Assembly (NCBI RefSeq): GCF_026559675.1
Contig: NZ_CP092891.1
Location: 1,178,001 to 1,242,000 of the forward strand
Length of the DNA stretch: 64,000 nucleotides
Direction: 5' to 3'
From: Microbacterium oxydans
Lineage (GTDB): Bacteria > Actinomycetota > Actinomycetes > Actinomycetales > Microbacteriaceae
Below, one piece after another: positions 27,702 through 35,848 of the stretch. Within the stretch, counting starts at the first letter, position 1; every line of letters starts with the position of its first letter. The translations under genes and the position numbers were made by a program. Under the pieces are notes generated by a model, which saw only the letters and a program-made list of their open reading frames with translations, had not been told where the DNA came from and did no database searches.

Positions 27702-28244
27702 GTGACCACGCCGCCGTTCCCTGCTCCGACTCCCGCCGAACTCGCCGTCGTATCGGCCCAGCTCGGCCGTCCCGCCCGGGGTGTGGTGGGCATCGCGGCC
27801 CGCTGCGCCTGCGGCAACCCGACCGTGGTCGCGACGACGCCCCGGCTGCCGGACGGCACGCCGTTCCCGACGTTCTACTATCTGACCCACCCGGCGGCCA
27901 CGGCGGCCATGTCGACGCTCGAGGCCACGCAGGTGATGCCCGAGCTCGCCGCTCTCCTCGTCGACGATGAAGGTGTGGCTGCGGCCTACCTCGCGGCGCA
28001 CGAGGCGTACCTCGCCGACCGGGCGCAGTTCGGGGAGGTCTCCGAGATCGACGGCATCTCCGCGGGCGGCATGCCGACGCGCGTGAAGTGCCTGCACGCC
28101 CTCGCCGGTCACGCCCTCGCGGCCGGACCCGGCGTGAACCCCATCGGCGACGCGGCTCTCGCGCGGTCGTCGTGGTCGCCGACGGTCTGCCGTTGCGAAG
28201 ACCCGGGTGCCGCACAGCGCGAAGAGGCGGCGCTCCCGGCATGA
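27702..28244 (+). CDS. DUF501 protein
   Basis: The 180-residue protein belongs to DUF501, a widespread actinobacterial family of unknown function found after divIC. It keeps the family's cysteine-rich pattern: RCACGNPTVV near the start, FPTFYYLTHPAA, then VKCLHALAGHALAAGPGVNP and a terminal CRCE. I choose GTG 27702 because TACGCT lies exactly six bases upstream; GTG 27699 is also in frame. It overlaps the protease gene by 4 bases. Confidence 0.88.
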   Translation: MTTPPFPAPTPAELAVVSAQLGRPARGVVGIAARCACGNPTVVATTPRLPDGTPFPTFYYLTHPAATAAMSTLEATQVMPELAALLVDDEGVAAAYLAAHEAYLADRAQFGEVSEIDGISAGGMPTRVKCLHALAGHALAAGPGVNPIGDAALARSSWSPTVCRCEDPGAAQREEAALPA

Positions 28245-29548
28245 GCTCCCGTCGGACGCTGCGCAGCGCTGCCGCCATCGTGGTGGTCGCGGCCTCCGTC
28301 CTGCTCATCGGCGCCACCGCGACGCCGCCGCCGATCCCGGACGACCCGGCGGATCCGGCGCGCGCCTCGGAGTACTGGCTCGACGGCGCGCGCATCCGCG
28401 AGGCCTGGCAGACGACCCGCGGCAAGGGCGTGACGATCGCCGTGATCGACACCGGCATCGGCAAGGTGCCCGCGGTGTTCGGGGACGCGGTCGTGGGCGG
28501 CACCGACGTGTCGGGCGCCGGAACACCCGACGGGCGCACACCCCTCGGCGCGGTCGACGGCAACCACGGCTCCTGGGTGGCCTCGCTCGCGGCAGGACGC
28601 GGCGCACCCGACGGCACCGGCATGATCGGCGTGGCCCCGGAGTCCGACCTGCTGTCGATCTCGGTGGGCTTCGGGGCGGCCGCCGCCGTGCCGTTCGCCG
28701 AGCAGGTGGCGAAGGGGATGCGGTGGGCCGTCGACAACGGCGCCGACATCATCAACCTCTCGTTCACGACGAACACCCTCGACTGGGACGAGAGCTGGGA
28801 CGACGCGTTCCTGTATGCGTTCGAACACGACGTGGTCGTGGTCGTCGCGGCGGGGAACCGGGGGAGCGGGACCAGCATCATCGGCGCTCCCGCCACGATC
28901 CCGGGTGTTCTCACGGTCGGCGGCGTGGACCAGACCGGGACGGCGAGCGTCGAGGCGTCGACGCAGGGGATCACGATCGGCGTCTCCGCCCCCAGCGAGG
29001 GACTGCTCGGAGTGTCCGCCGATGGCGAGATCGCGAGGTGGCGCGGCACCAGCGGTGCGGCCCCCATCGTCGCGGGAGTCGCGGCGCTGATCCGCTCGGC
29101 GCATCCCGACATCAAGGCGATCGACGTCATCAACCGGATCATCAAGACGGCGATCCCGGTCCCGGATGCGATCAAGCCGCAGGATCCGCTCTACGGCTAC
29201 GGCCTCGTGGACGCGGAGGCGGCGATCTCCGCGGACATCGCTCCGGTGACCGAGAACCCGATGGGCGACCTCGCGGAGTGGATCAGGGTCTTCCGCCGTG
29301 CCGAGACGGAACCGCAACCCGAACCGTCCATCACGCCGGTGGCGGTGCCGCCTCTTCCCGCGGCCGACGCGCCCACCGAGGCCGGTTCACCGTTGCTTCC
29401 CAGCGCCGATTCATTGCGCTACGGTACCCTGCCGCTCATTGCGCTCACCGTCCCTGGTATCCTGATAGCGCTTGGCGTCACCGCAGCTGCCCGGCGCATC
29501 CGATCGGCGCGCGTTCCCGTACGCCAAACCCCCGACTCCGAGGAGTAG
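28241..29548 (+). CDS. Membrane-anchored subtilisin-like serine protease, mycosin-like
   Basis: The 435-residue protein has an N-terminal signal or anchor (about 8-28), a complete S8 catalytic triad and a C-terminal membrane helix (about 400-420) with a short basic tail. The triad is D70 in AVIDTGIG, H109 in DGNHGSW and S271 in GTSGAAP, with oxyanion N206 in AAGNRGS. This layout is that of mycosins (MycP) of type VII secretion, but no EccB/C/D/E genes are near. It is coupled to DUF501 by ATGA; substrates are unknown. Confidence 0.85.
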   Translation: MSSRRTLRSAAAIVVVAASVLLIGATATPPPIPDDPADPARASEYWLDGARIREAWQTTRGKGVTIAVIDTGIGKVPAVFGDAVVGGTDVSGAGTPDGRTPLGAVDGNHGSWVASLAAGRGAPDGTGMIGVAPESDLLSISVGFGAAAAVPFAEQVAKGMRWAVDNGADIINLSFTTNTLDWDESWDDAFLYAFEHDVVVVVAAGNRGSGTSIIGAPATIPGVLTVGGVDQTGTASVEASTQGITIGVSAPSEGLLGVSADGEIARWRGTSGAAPIVAGVAALIRSAHPDIKAIDVINRIIKTAIPVPDAIKPQDPLYGYGLVDAEAAISADIAPVTENPMGDLAEWIRVFRRAETEPQPEPSITPVAVPPLPAADAPTEAGSPLLPSADSLRYGTLPLIALTVPGILIALGVTAAARRIRSARVPVRQTPDSEE

Positions 29549-29555
29549 TTCTTCT

Positions 29556-31085
29556 GTGCCTCAGAACAGCACTGTGCCCAAGATCCTGATCGTCGGCGGA
29601 GGGTACGCGGGTTTCTACACCGCGTGGAAGCTCGAGAAGCATCTGCGCAAGGGTGAAGCCGACGTGACCATGGTCGACCCGCTGCCGTACATGACGTACC
29701 AGCCGTTCCTCCCCGAGGTCGCCGCCGGCTCCATCGAGGCCCGGCACTCTGTCGTGGCGCACCGTCGCCACCTCAAGCGCACCAACGTGCTCACCGCCAA
29801 GGTGACGAACATCAACCACGCGCAGAAGGTCGCGACGATCACGCCGCCCGTGGGCGAGCCGTACGAGTTCGCGTACGACCAGATCGTCGTCACCGCGGGT
29901 GCCGTCTCGCGTACCTTCCCGATCCCCGGCATCGCCGACAATGCGATCGGGCTCAAGACGATCGAAGAGGCCGTCGCCATCCGCGACAAGGTCATGTCGA
30001 ACTTCGACAAGGCTGCTTCCCTCCCCGCCGGTCCCGAGCGCGACCGTCTGCTGACCGTCGTCGTCGTCGGCGGTGGCTTCGCCGGCATCGAGGTGTTCGC
30101 CGAGCTGCGTTCGCTGGCCTCCTCGCTGGTGGGCAAGTACCCGCAGCTCAGCTTCGACGACACGCACTTCCACCTCATCGAGGCGATGGGGCGCATCATG
30201 CCCGAGGTCTCGCTCCAGACCAGCGAGTGGGTGCTCAAGGACCTCGCCAAGCGCGGCGCCAACGTGCACCTCGACACGCAGCTCACGAGCGCGGTCGACG
30301 GCAACGTCGAGCTCTCCACCGGCGAGGTCATCCCGACCGACGTGATCGTGTGGACGGCCGGCGTCATGGCCAACCCGACCGTCGTGCGCGGCGGCGACCT
30401 CCCCGTCGAGGAGCGCGGTCGCATCCAGACCCGTGCCGACCTGCGCGTCGGCACCCCCGAGGCGTTCGTCGAGGGCGCCTGGGCCGCCGGTGACGTGTCC
30501 GCCGTCCCCGACCTGTCGGGTGGTGGCGTCGGCGGCTTCTGCGTGCCGAACGCCCAGCACGCGGTTCGCCAGGCGAAGCTCCTCGCGAAGAACCTCGTCG
30601 CGGTGCTCCGCGGTGAGGCCCCGAAGGACTACCTCCACAAGAACCTCGGTGCGGTCGCCGGCCTCGGTCTGTACAACGGTGTCTTCCAGTCCGGAAAGAT
30701 CGCCCTCAAGGGCTTCGTCGCCTGGGTCGCGCACCGTGGCTACCACGGCCTCGCGATGCCGACGTGGGAGCGCAAGTTCCGCGTCATCTGGGGCTGGTGG
30801 AACAACCTGTGGCTGGGTCGCGACCTGGTGAACCTCGAGACGGTGCAGAATCCGCGCTACGTCTTCGAGGAGTTCGCCGCGCGTCCGCGTCCGGCAGCGC
30901 CGGCCGCCCCGGCCGCTGACGCCGCTCCGGCAGCCAAGGCCGAGCCCGCCGTGAAGAAGCCGGCGGCGAAGACCGCGTCGGCAGCGTCGGCCGAGGCTGC
31001 CGAGAAGCCGGCCGCCAAGAAGCCCGCTGCGAAGAAGGCTCCCGCGAAGAAGGCCGCCGAGCCCGTCGAGGCCTCGGCGAAGTAG
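29556..31085 (+). CDS. ndh: Type II NADH dehydrogenase with Lys/Ala/Pro-rich C-terminal tail
   Basis: NDH-2 transfers electrons from NADH to menaquinone without proton pumping. The protein has an FAD motif ILIVGGGYAGFYTAW (about 10-24), an NAD motif VVVVGGGFAGIEVF (about 169-182), AWAAGDVS, and a C-terminal amphipathic membrane-binding part. It is 509 residues: the last 70 or so (from about 440) are low-complexity PAAKKPAAKKAPAKKAA, a histone-H1-like tail not expected in NDH-2. The GTG is preferred; GAGGAG lies about 11 bases upstream. Confidence 0.9.
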   Translation: MPQNSTVPKILIVGGGYAGFYTAWKLEKHLRKGEADVTMVDPLPYMTYQPFLPEVAAGSIEARHSVVAHRRHLKRTNVLTAKVTNINHAQKVATITPPVGEPYEFAYDQIVVTAGAVSRTFPIPGIADNAIGLKTIEEAVAIRDKVMSNFDKAASLPAGPERDRLLTVVVVGGGFAGIEVFAELRSLASSLVGKYPQLSFDDTHFHLIEAMGRIMPEVSLQTSEWVLKDLAKRGANVHLDTQLTSAVDGNVELSTGEVIPTDVIVWTAGVMANPTVVRGGDLPVEERGRIQTRADLRVGTPEAFVEGAWAAGDVSAVPDLSGGGVGGFCVPNAQHAVRQAKLLAKNLVAVLRGEAPKDYLHKNLGAVAGLGLYNGVFQSGKIALKGFVAWVAHRGYHGLAMPTWERKFRVIWGWWNNLWLGRDLVNLETVQNPRYVFEEFAARPRPAAPAAPAADAAPAAKAEPAVKKPAAKTASAASAEAAEKPAAKKPAAKKAPAKKAAEPVEASAK

Positions 31086-31102
31086 TCTCCTTCCGAACAG
31101 GA

Positions 31103-31138
31103 CGATCGGCCCCGTGCGCTCTGCGCCGGGGCCGATCG
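31103..31138 (+). terminator. Hairpin terminator after ndh
   Basis: CGATCGGCCCCG (31103-31114) pairs perfectly with CGGGGCCGATCG (31127-31138) across a 12-nt loop, 18 bases after the ndh stop. There is only CCGTT behind it, so termination would be of the U-poor actinobacterial kind. Confidence 0.65.
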
Positions 31139-31188
31139 CCGTTCCGGAGCTGATCGGCGACTCGGAGGCGACGCATAGGTGGGGCCGG

Positions 31189-31379
31189 TAGCGTCAGCCG
31201 GGCAAGGGGAGTACTCCCGTCTGCAGCGTCGTCGTCATTACGAGCACGAGATCGTGCTCCGGCCCGCTGGCCCGAAAGGGTGGAGGAGACCTTGGCACCC
31301 GCATCGCGGGCTGCCGAGAAACCCCTGCCGTCGTCTCGACGTGGTGGATCCCGGTGGCCCCACCACGAAGGGACCACCC
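31189..31379 (+). other. Structured 5' leader upstream of the hypothetical gene at 31380
   Basis: The 294 bases after ndh hold the terminator and then a candidate promoter (TAGCGT, 31189-31194) with a long leader. It contains a perfect palindrome GGGAGTACTCCC (31207-31218), an inverted repeat GAGCACGA/TCGTGCTC (31242-31249 and 31252-31259), and an 8-bp stem CGTGGTGG/CCACCACG (31340-31347 and 31360-31367) ending just before the AAGGGA ribosome binding site. I could not match it to a known riboswitch. Confidence 0.45.
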
Positions 31380-32309
31380 ATGGGAAAGCTCTCCCGCCTG
31401 ATCGGACTCGCGTCCGACGCACTCGAGAAGAACTCCGGCTCCGGGCGCAACGGTCACCCGCAGGACGCGTCCCGCTCGCAGGGCGGATCGCGCTCGACCG
31501 ACTGGGGAGGCATGCTCCGCGGTGCCGTGGACGCGGTCCGCGGCCAGGCCGATCCTGCACGGCCGTCTGATCGGGACGCTCGCCCCGCGCCGGCCGACCC
31601 GTACGCGCCGCCTGCCTCGCCGGGAGCCGCGCCTCGTCGTGCGGGCGCCGCCCCCGCATCCGCCGACCGCTACGCGCCGCCCGTCCCCGGGTCCGGACGC
31701 GCCTCGCACCATGGCTCGGACGCCGATCGTGCGGCCATCGCCCGCTACGACTACCTGCTGCAGACGGCCGATCCGCAGCGCATCGAGCAGATCCATCGTG
31801 AGGCCTTGGCGCGGCTGACTCCGCCGCAGCGGGCACTCGTCGAGGACCGGATGCGGCAAGAGCTCGCGCCGGAGGAGCGCCCGCGTTCGTCATCACCCGA
31901 CGATCTCGCGCGCGCGGCCGGACGGGCAGAGGCCATGCGGCCGGGGCGGATGCGCGGACTCCTGTCCCGGGTGCGCGGCGCCGGTGCCGGTGGAGCGGCG
32001 GTCGCGGCAGGCGGCGCGGCGGTCGGGCTCCTCGGCGTGGTCGCCGGCGGGGCGGTGCTCAGCACCGTCGCCGGACCGCTCCTGGAACAGGCCGCGAACA
32101 TCGGCGTCGACTTCGGCGCGCTCGCGGAGGGCGTCGATCTCGAGTCCCTCGCCGCCGGCGTCGACGTCGAAGGCCTCGCGGGCGGTGCCGAGGACCTGAT
32201 GGGATCCGCCGGCGAGGCGGTCTCCGGACTCGGTGAGAGCGCGAGCGGGTGGGGCGAACGGCTCGGCGATCTCGGCATCCCGGGCATCGGCGATCTCTTC
32301 GGGCGCTGA
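31380..32309 (+). CDS. Hypothetical Gly/Ala/Pro-rich protein
   Basis: I do not recognise this 309-residue protein. It has a short amphipathic N-terminus (MGKLSRLIGLASDALEK) and a disordered Pro/Ala/Arg-rich stretch (about 40-110). A charged helical block follows (ARYDYLLQTADPQRIEQIHR, about 123-142). Next is a Gly/Ala-rich hydrophobic segment that could span the membrane (about 200-235), then an acidic C-terminus with GVDLESLAAGVDVEGLAGG-type repeats. The ATG is set by AAGGGA 7 bases upstream. DedA begins 6 bases after its stop. Confidence 0.65.
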   Translation: MGKLSRLIGLASDALEKNSGSGRNGHPQDASRSQGGSRSTDWGGMLRGAVDAVRGQADPARPSDRDARPAPADPYAPPASPGAAPRRAGAAPASADRYAPPVPGSGRASHHGSDADRAAIARYDYLLQTADPQRIEQIHREALARLTPPQRALVEDRMRQELAPEERPRSSSPDDLARAAGRAEAMRPGRMRGLLSRVRGAGAGGAAVAAGGAAVGLLGVVAGGAVLSTVAGPLLEQAANIGVDFGALAEGVDLESLAAGVDVEGLAGGAEDLMGSAGEAVSGLGESASGWGERLGDLGIPGIGDLFGR

Positions 32310-32315
32310 GCCGGC

Positions 32316-33005
32316 ATGATCCTCGCGACAGACGCAGAGCACGGCTTCACCGGCCTCACCGGGTTCGCCGCCGATGTCCTCACCGCTTTCGGCGACATCG
32401 GCGTCGGTGTGCTGGTGTTCCTCGAGGTGCTGATCCCCCCGATCCCCAGCGAGGTGATCCTGCCCTTCGCGGGCTATCTCAGCCAGAGCGGCGACCTGAA
32501 TCTGGGCTGGCTGATCTTCTGGAGCACGCTCGCATCCTGGCTCGGAGCGCTGCTGCTGTACTGGCTCGGGGCGGCGATCGGCATGGAGCGCGCGATCCGA
32601 CTGCTTGCGGCGACACGGCTGGTGAGCCGCACCGACCTGGAGCGAGGATCGGACTGGTTCGTGCGCAGCGGCGGCTGGACCGTGCTGGTCGGGCGGATGG
32701 TGCCGGGCGTTCGCAGCCTGATCTCCATCCCCGCCGGGGCGTCCCGCATGAACCTTGTGACCTTCAGCCTCTACACGATCATCGGCAGCGGGATCTGGAA
32801 TGCCCTGCTCATCGGGGTCGGCGCGGCGCTGGGCACCCAGCACGAGCAGCTCGAGCACTATCTCGGCTACCTGGACTACGCCGTGTACACGGCCATCGCG
32901 ATCGCGCTCGTGGTCCTGATCGTGCGTCGGATGCGGGAGGCGGCGGAAGAGCGTCGGGTCGCGACCGCCGGCATCGTCTCCGGGGGCGACGAGCGGGACG
33001 AGTGA
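32316..33005 (+). CDS. DedA-family membrane protein
   Basis: The 229-residue protein has the DedA/VTT-domain hallmarks: LEVLIPPIPSEVILPFAGYL near the N-terminus (E and PPIPSE), then GRMVPGVRSLISIPAGASRM with the conserved arginine and proline, plus 4-5 membrane helices and a charged C-terminus. DedA proteins are linked to undecaprenyl-phosphate or phospholipid translocation and envelope homeostasis. It follows the previous gene by 6 bases and so is probably co-transcribed. Confidence 0.9.
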   Translation: MILATDAEHGFTGLTGFAADVLTAFGDIGVGVLVFLEVLIPPIPSEVILPFAGYLSQSGDLNLGWLIFWSTLASWLGALLLYWLGAAIGMERAIRLLAATRLVSRTDLERGSDWFVRSGGWTVLVGRMVPGVRSLISIPAGASRMNLVTFSLYTIIGSGIWNALLIGVGAALGTQHEQLEHYLGYLDYAVYTAIAIALVVLIVRRMREAAEERRVATAGIVSGGDERDE

Positions 33006-33040
33006 CGGGACTCCGGGGCTTCCGCCTCGATCGCGGGGTG

Positions 33041-33113
33041 TGCCCCCGCTGGGACTCGAACCCAGACTGAAGCGATTTTAAGTCGCCTGCCTCTGCCATT
33101 GGGCTACGGGGGC
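33041..33113 (-). tRNA. tRNA with UAA anticodon and short variable loop
   Basis: A complete 73-nt cloverleaf reads on the minus strand. The acceptor stem is GCCCCCG/CGGGGGC with discriminator A, and the D arm contains GGC. The anticodon stem GGCGA/TCGCT has loop CTTAAAA (anticodon TAA at 34-36), the variable loop is TCAGT (5 nt), and the T arm is CTGGG-TTCGAGT-CCCAG. CCA is not encoded. The anticodon would read UUA (Leu), but bacterial tRNA-Leu normally has a long variable arm, so the charged amino acid is uncertain. Confidence 0.85.
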
Positions 33114-33201
33114 CGCCCGGCCAGCCTATCGCCGCCCGCCCCGATGCGACGGGGTGCCGCGAGGGGTGATCCCGGGTACGCGGAGGCCTTAGGGTGGGGG
33201 A

Positions 33202-34449
33202 GTGCTCGACCTCATCGACGAACTGAGCCCCGTCCAGGGTGCCCCCGCGGTCGCCCCCGAGTGGGAGGACCCGGCGCGCTACTGGCCACGCCTTTCCGCC
33301 GTGACGGGACACCTTCCCGCTCCGGTGGCCGTGATCGATCGCGAGGCGCTCCGGTACAACGCGATGGACCTCCTGGTCCGCGCGGGCGGACTCCCGATCC
33401 GCGTCGCCTCGAAGTCGGTGCGCGTGCGCGCCGTGCTCGATGCGGTCCTGAAGCTCCCCGGGTTCCACGGCATCCTCGCCTTCACGCTCGAGGAGGCCCT
33501 CTGGCTCGCCGAGACCCACGATGACGTCATGCTCGGCTACCCGACGGTGGATCGCGCGAGCCTGGAGCGGCTGTTCGCCGACGAGCAGGCGGCGCAGCGC
33601 ATCACGCTGATGGTCGACGACCTCGTCCACCTGGATCTGATCGACAGCGTCGCCGGGCCGGGCCAGCGCCCGGAGATCCGCGTCGCGATCGATGTCGACG
33701 CCTCCTGGCGCTCCTCGCTGCTCGGGCACATCGGCGTCCGCCGGTCGGCTCTGTTCACGGCAGGGGAGGTCGCCGCGTTCGCTCGCAAGGTCGTCGCGCG
33801 ACCGGGCTTCCGGCTCGTCGGACTGCAGATGTACGACGCGCAGATCGCCGGGCAGGGCGACGACGCCGGACCCGATGCGCCGCTGATCCGCATGGTCCAG
33901 GCGCGCTCGCGGAACGAGCTGCGCGAACGTCGTGCGGCGATCGTCTCCGCGGTGAGCGCGATCGCCCCGATGGAGATCCTGAACGGCGGCGGCACCGGTT
34001 CACTCGAGTTCACCGGGAGCGATGAATCCCTCACCGAGGCGAGCGCCGGCAGCGGCCTCCTCGGCGGTCATCTCTTCGACGGCTATCGGTCGTTCCGCCC
34101 GGCACCGGCGTCCGCGTTCGCATTCGACGTCGTCCGTCGTCCGGCCGCGGACATCGCGACGGTGCTCGGTGGAGGGTGGATCGCCTCCGGCCCCGCTCTG
34201 GCGTCCCGACAGCCGCGCGCCGTGTGGCCCGAGGGGCTGCACACGCTGTCCCGCGAAGCGGCCGGCGAGGTGCAGACACCGTTGCAGGGTCCGGCGGCGA
34301 CGTCGCTGGGCGTGGGGGACCGGGTCTGGTTCCGACATGCCAAGAGCGGGGAGCCGGCCGAGCGCATCACGCACTACCACCTGGTCTCGGGCGACGAGAT
34401 CATCGACGAGCTGCCGACGTACCGCGGCGAGGGAAAGGCGTTCCTGTGA
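33202..34449 (+). CDS. PLP-dependent alanine racemase N-terminal/D-threonine-aldolase-like protein
   Basis: The 415-residue protein has an alanine-racemase-type TIM barrel with the PLP lysine in RVASKSVRVRAV (K71), the phosphate-binding GGGTGS, and the C-terminal family segment RHAKSGEPAERITHYHLV...TYRGEGKAFL. Relatives include D-threonine aldolase and D-serine dehydratase, which bind a metal through an H-x-C/D pair; here I see RHAKSGE instead, so activity may differ. TAGGGT lies six bases before the GTG start. It is coupled to the oxidase gene by GTGA. Confidence 0.75.
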   Translation: MLDLIDELSPVQGAPAVAPEWEDPARYWPRLSAVTGHLPAPVAVIDREALRYNAMDLLVRAGGLPIRVASKSVRVRAVLDAVLKLPGFHGILAFTLEEALWLAETHDDVMLGYPTVDRASLERLFADEQAAQRITLMVDDLVHLDLIDSVAGPGQRPEIRVAIDVDASWRSSLLGHIGVRRSALFTAGEVAAFARKVVARPGFRLVGLQMYDAQIAGQGDDAGPDAPLIRMVQARSRNELRERRAAIVSAVSAIAPMEILNGGGTGSLEFTGSDESLTEASAGSGLLGGHLFDGYRSFRPAPASAFAFDVVRRPAADIATVLGGGWIASGPALASRQPRAVWPEGLHTLSREAAGEVQTPLQGPAATSLGVGDRVWFRHAKSGEPAERITHYHLVSGDEIIDELPTYRGEGKAFL

Positions 34450-35759
34450 CGAGAATCGGCGGCTCCTGGCAGAACTGGAGCCGTACGGCCTCGGTGCGAC
34501 CCGTGCGCGTGGAGCGCCCGCGCAGCCCCGAGGGCGTGCAGCGGGCGGTGATCGCGGCGGTCAAGCAGGGCCTCAGCGTGAAAGCCGTCGGCGCGGGGCA
34601 CAGCTTCACCGGCATCGCCGTCGCCCCGGGCGTCCTGCTGGAGCTCGACGACCTGCAGGGACTCGTCTCGGCGGATGCCGCGACCGGGAGGGTCACGCTC
34701 CTCGCCGGCACGCGACTGCACCGCATCCCCGGCCTGCTCGCGCCCTACGGGCTCGCGATGGAGAACCTCGGCGACATCGATCGGCAGTCGATCGCCGGCG
34801 CGATCTCGACGGGCACGCACGGCACCGGCGCGGAGTTCGGCGGTCTCGCCACCCAGGTCGTCGGCATCACGCTGGTCACGGCCGCCGGCGAGTTCCTGCG
34901 CATCGACGACGAGCACGAGAGCGATCTGCTCCCGGCCGTGGCGCTCAGTCTCGGTGCGCTGGGCATCATCGTCGAGGTGACCCTCCAGTGCGTTCCGGCG
35001 TTCGTCATGCACGCGGTCGACGAGCCCGCGCCGCTCGACGAGGTGCTCGCGACGCTCGACGAGCGCGTGGCTGCCTCCGATCATTTCGAGTTCTACTGGT
35101 TCCCGCACACGGACGTGGCGCTGACCAAGCGGCAGATGAGACTTCCGGAGTCGACGGTCCGCAAGCCGCTCCCGGTGGTCGGGAAGTGGATCGACGAGAC
35201 GCTGCTGTCGAACGGCGTGTACCGAGTGGTCTGCGCCGCGGGGCGGGCGGTTCCGGCGATCACGCCGCCGTTCAGCCGCCTCGCGGTCACGCTCACGGGC
35301 GACCGCGAGTACACCGAGCTCTCGCACCGTGTGCTCATCCAGAGCCGGACCGTGCGGTTCCGCGAGATGGAGTACGCGCTGCCCGCCGAGAACGTCGTGC
35401 CGGCCTTCGAGGCGGTCCGCGCGCTGATCGCCCGACGTGGATGGCGGATCGAGTTCCCCATCGAGGTGCGCTTCGCCGCCGCCGACGACCGCTGGCTGTC
35501 GACCGCGCACGGGCGCGCGAGCGCGTACGTCGCCGTCCACCGCTATTGGCGGGCGGACCCGACCGAGTATTTCGGTGCGGTCGAGGAGATCATGCTCGAG
35601 TTCGGCGGACGTCCGCACTGGGGCAAGCTGCACACCCTGACCGATGCGACACTGCGGGAGCGCTACCCGCGCTTCGACGACTTCATCGCGCTGCGTGATC
35701 GACTGGACCCGGAGCGCCGGTTCGCGAACCGGTATCTCGAGCGCGTCCTCGGCAGCTGA
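34446..35759 (+). CDS. FAD-dependent sugar-1,4-lactone oxidase (D-arabinono-1,4-lactone oxidase type)
   Basis: The 437-residue protein has an N-terminal FAD-binding domain with VGAGHSFTGIAVAPG (the GHS histidine is the likely flavin-attachment site) and STGTHGTGAEFGGL. The C-terminal ALO domain ends GGRPHWGKLHTL and DPERRFANRYLERVLG. The family oxidises aldono-lactones or sugar alcohols with oxygen. It overlaps the PLP protein gene by 4 bases, implying a shared pathway that I cannot name. Confidence 0.85.
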   Translation: MTRIGGSWQNWSRTASVRPVRVERPRSPEGVQRAVIAAVKQGLSVKAVGAGHSFTGIAVAPGVLLELDDLQGLVSADAATGRVTLLAGTRLHRIPGLLAPYGLAMENLGDIDRQSIAGAISTGTHGTGAEFGGLATQVVGITLVTAAGEFLRIDDEHESDLLPAVALSLGALGIIVEVTLQCVPAFVMHAVDEPAPLDEVLATLDERVAASDHFEFYWFPHTDVALTKRQMRLPESTVRKPLPVVGKWIDETLLSNGVYRVVCAAGRAVPAITPPFSRLAVTLTGDREYTELSHRVLIQSRTVRFREMEYALPAENVVPAFEAVRALIARRGWRIEFPIEVRFAAADDRWLSTAHGRASAYVAVHRYWRADPTEYFGAVEEIMLEFGGRPHWGKLHTLTDATLRERYPRFDDFIALRDRLDPERRFANRYLERVLGS

Positions 35760-35812
35760 TCGGACCTCAGCGCGACCCGCGTCGCGCCCAGTCCACGTGC
35801 AGGGTGCGCGTC

Positions 35813-35818
35813 TAGGAT
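35813..35818 (+). promoter_or_regulatory. -10 element of the LemA gene
   Basis: TAGGAT lies 36 bases before the LemA ATG, leaving a leader of about 25 nt that holds the ribosome binding site AGGAAGG. Confidence 0.55.
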
Positions 35819-35848
35819 GAGAGAAACACGAGGAAGGGTGGGCCTCTG

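Noticed and set aside
31189..31379. SAM-IV, cobalamin or c-di-AMP riboswitch in the leader before 31380
   Set aside because: I compared the remembered conserved cores and none is present; only generic stems are seen.
31280..31570. Short reading frame overlapping the leader and the start of the 31380 gene
   Set aside because: It is out of frame with that gene, has no family features, and its translation is the usual Arg-rich shadow.
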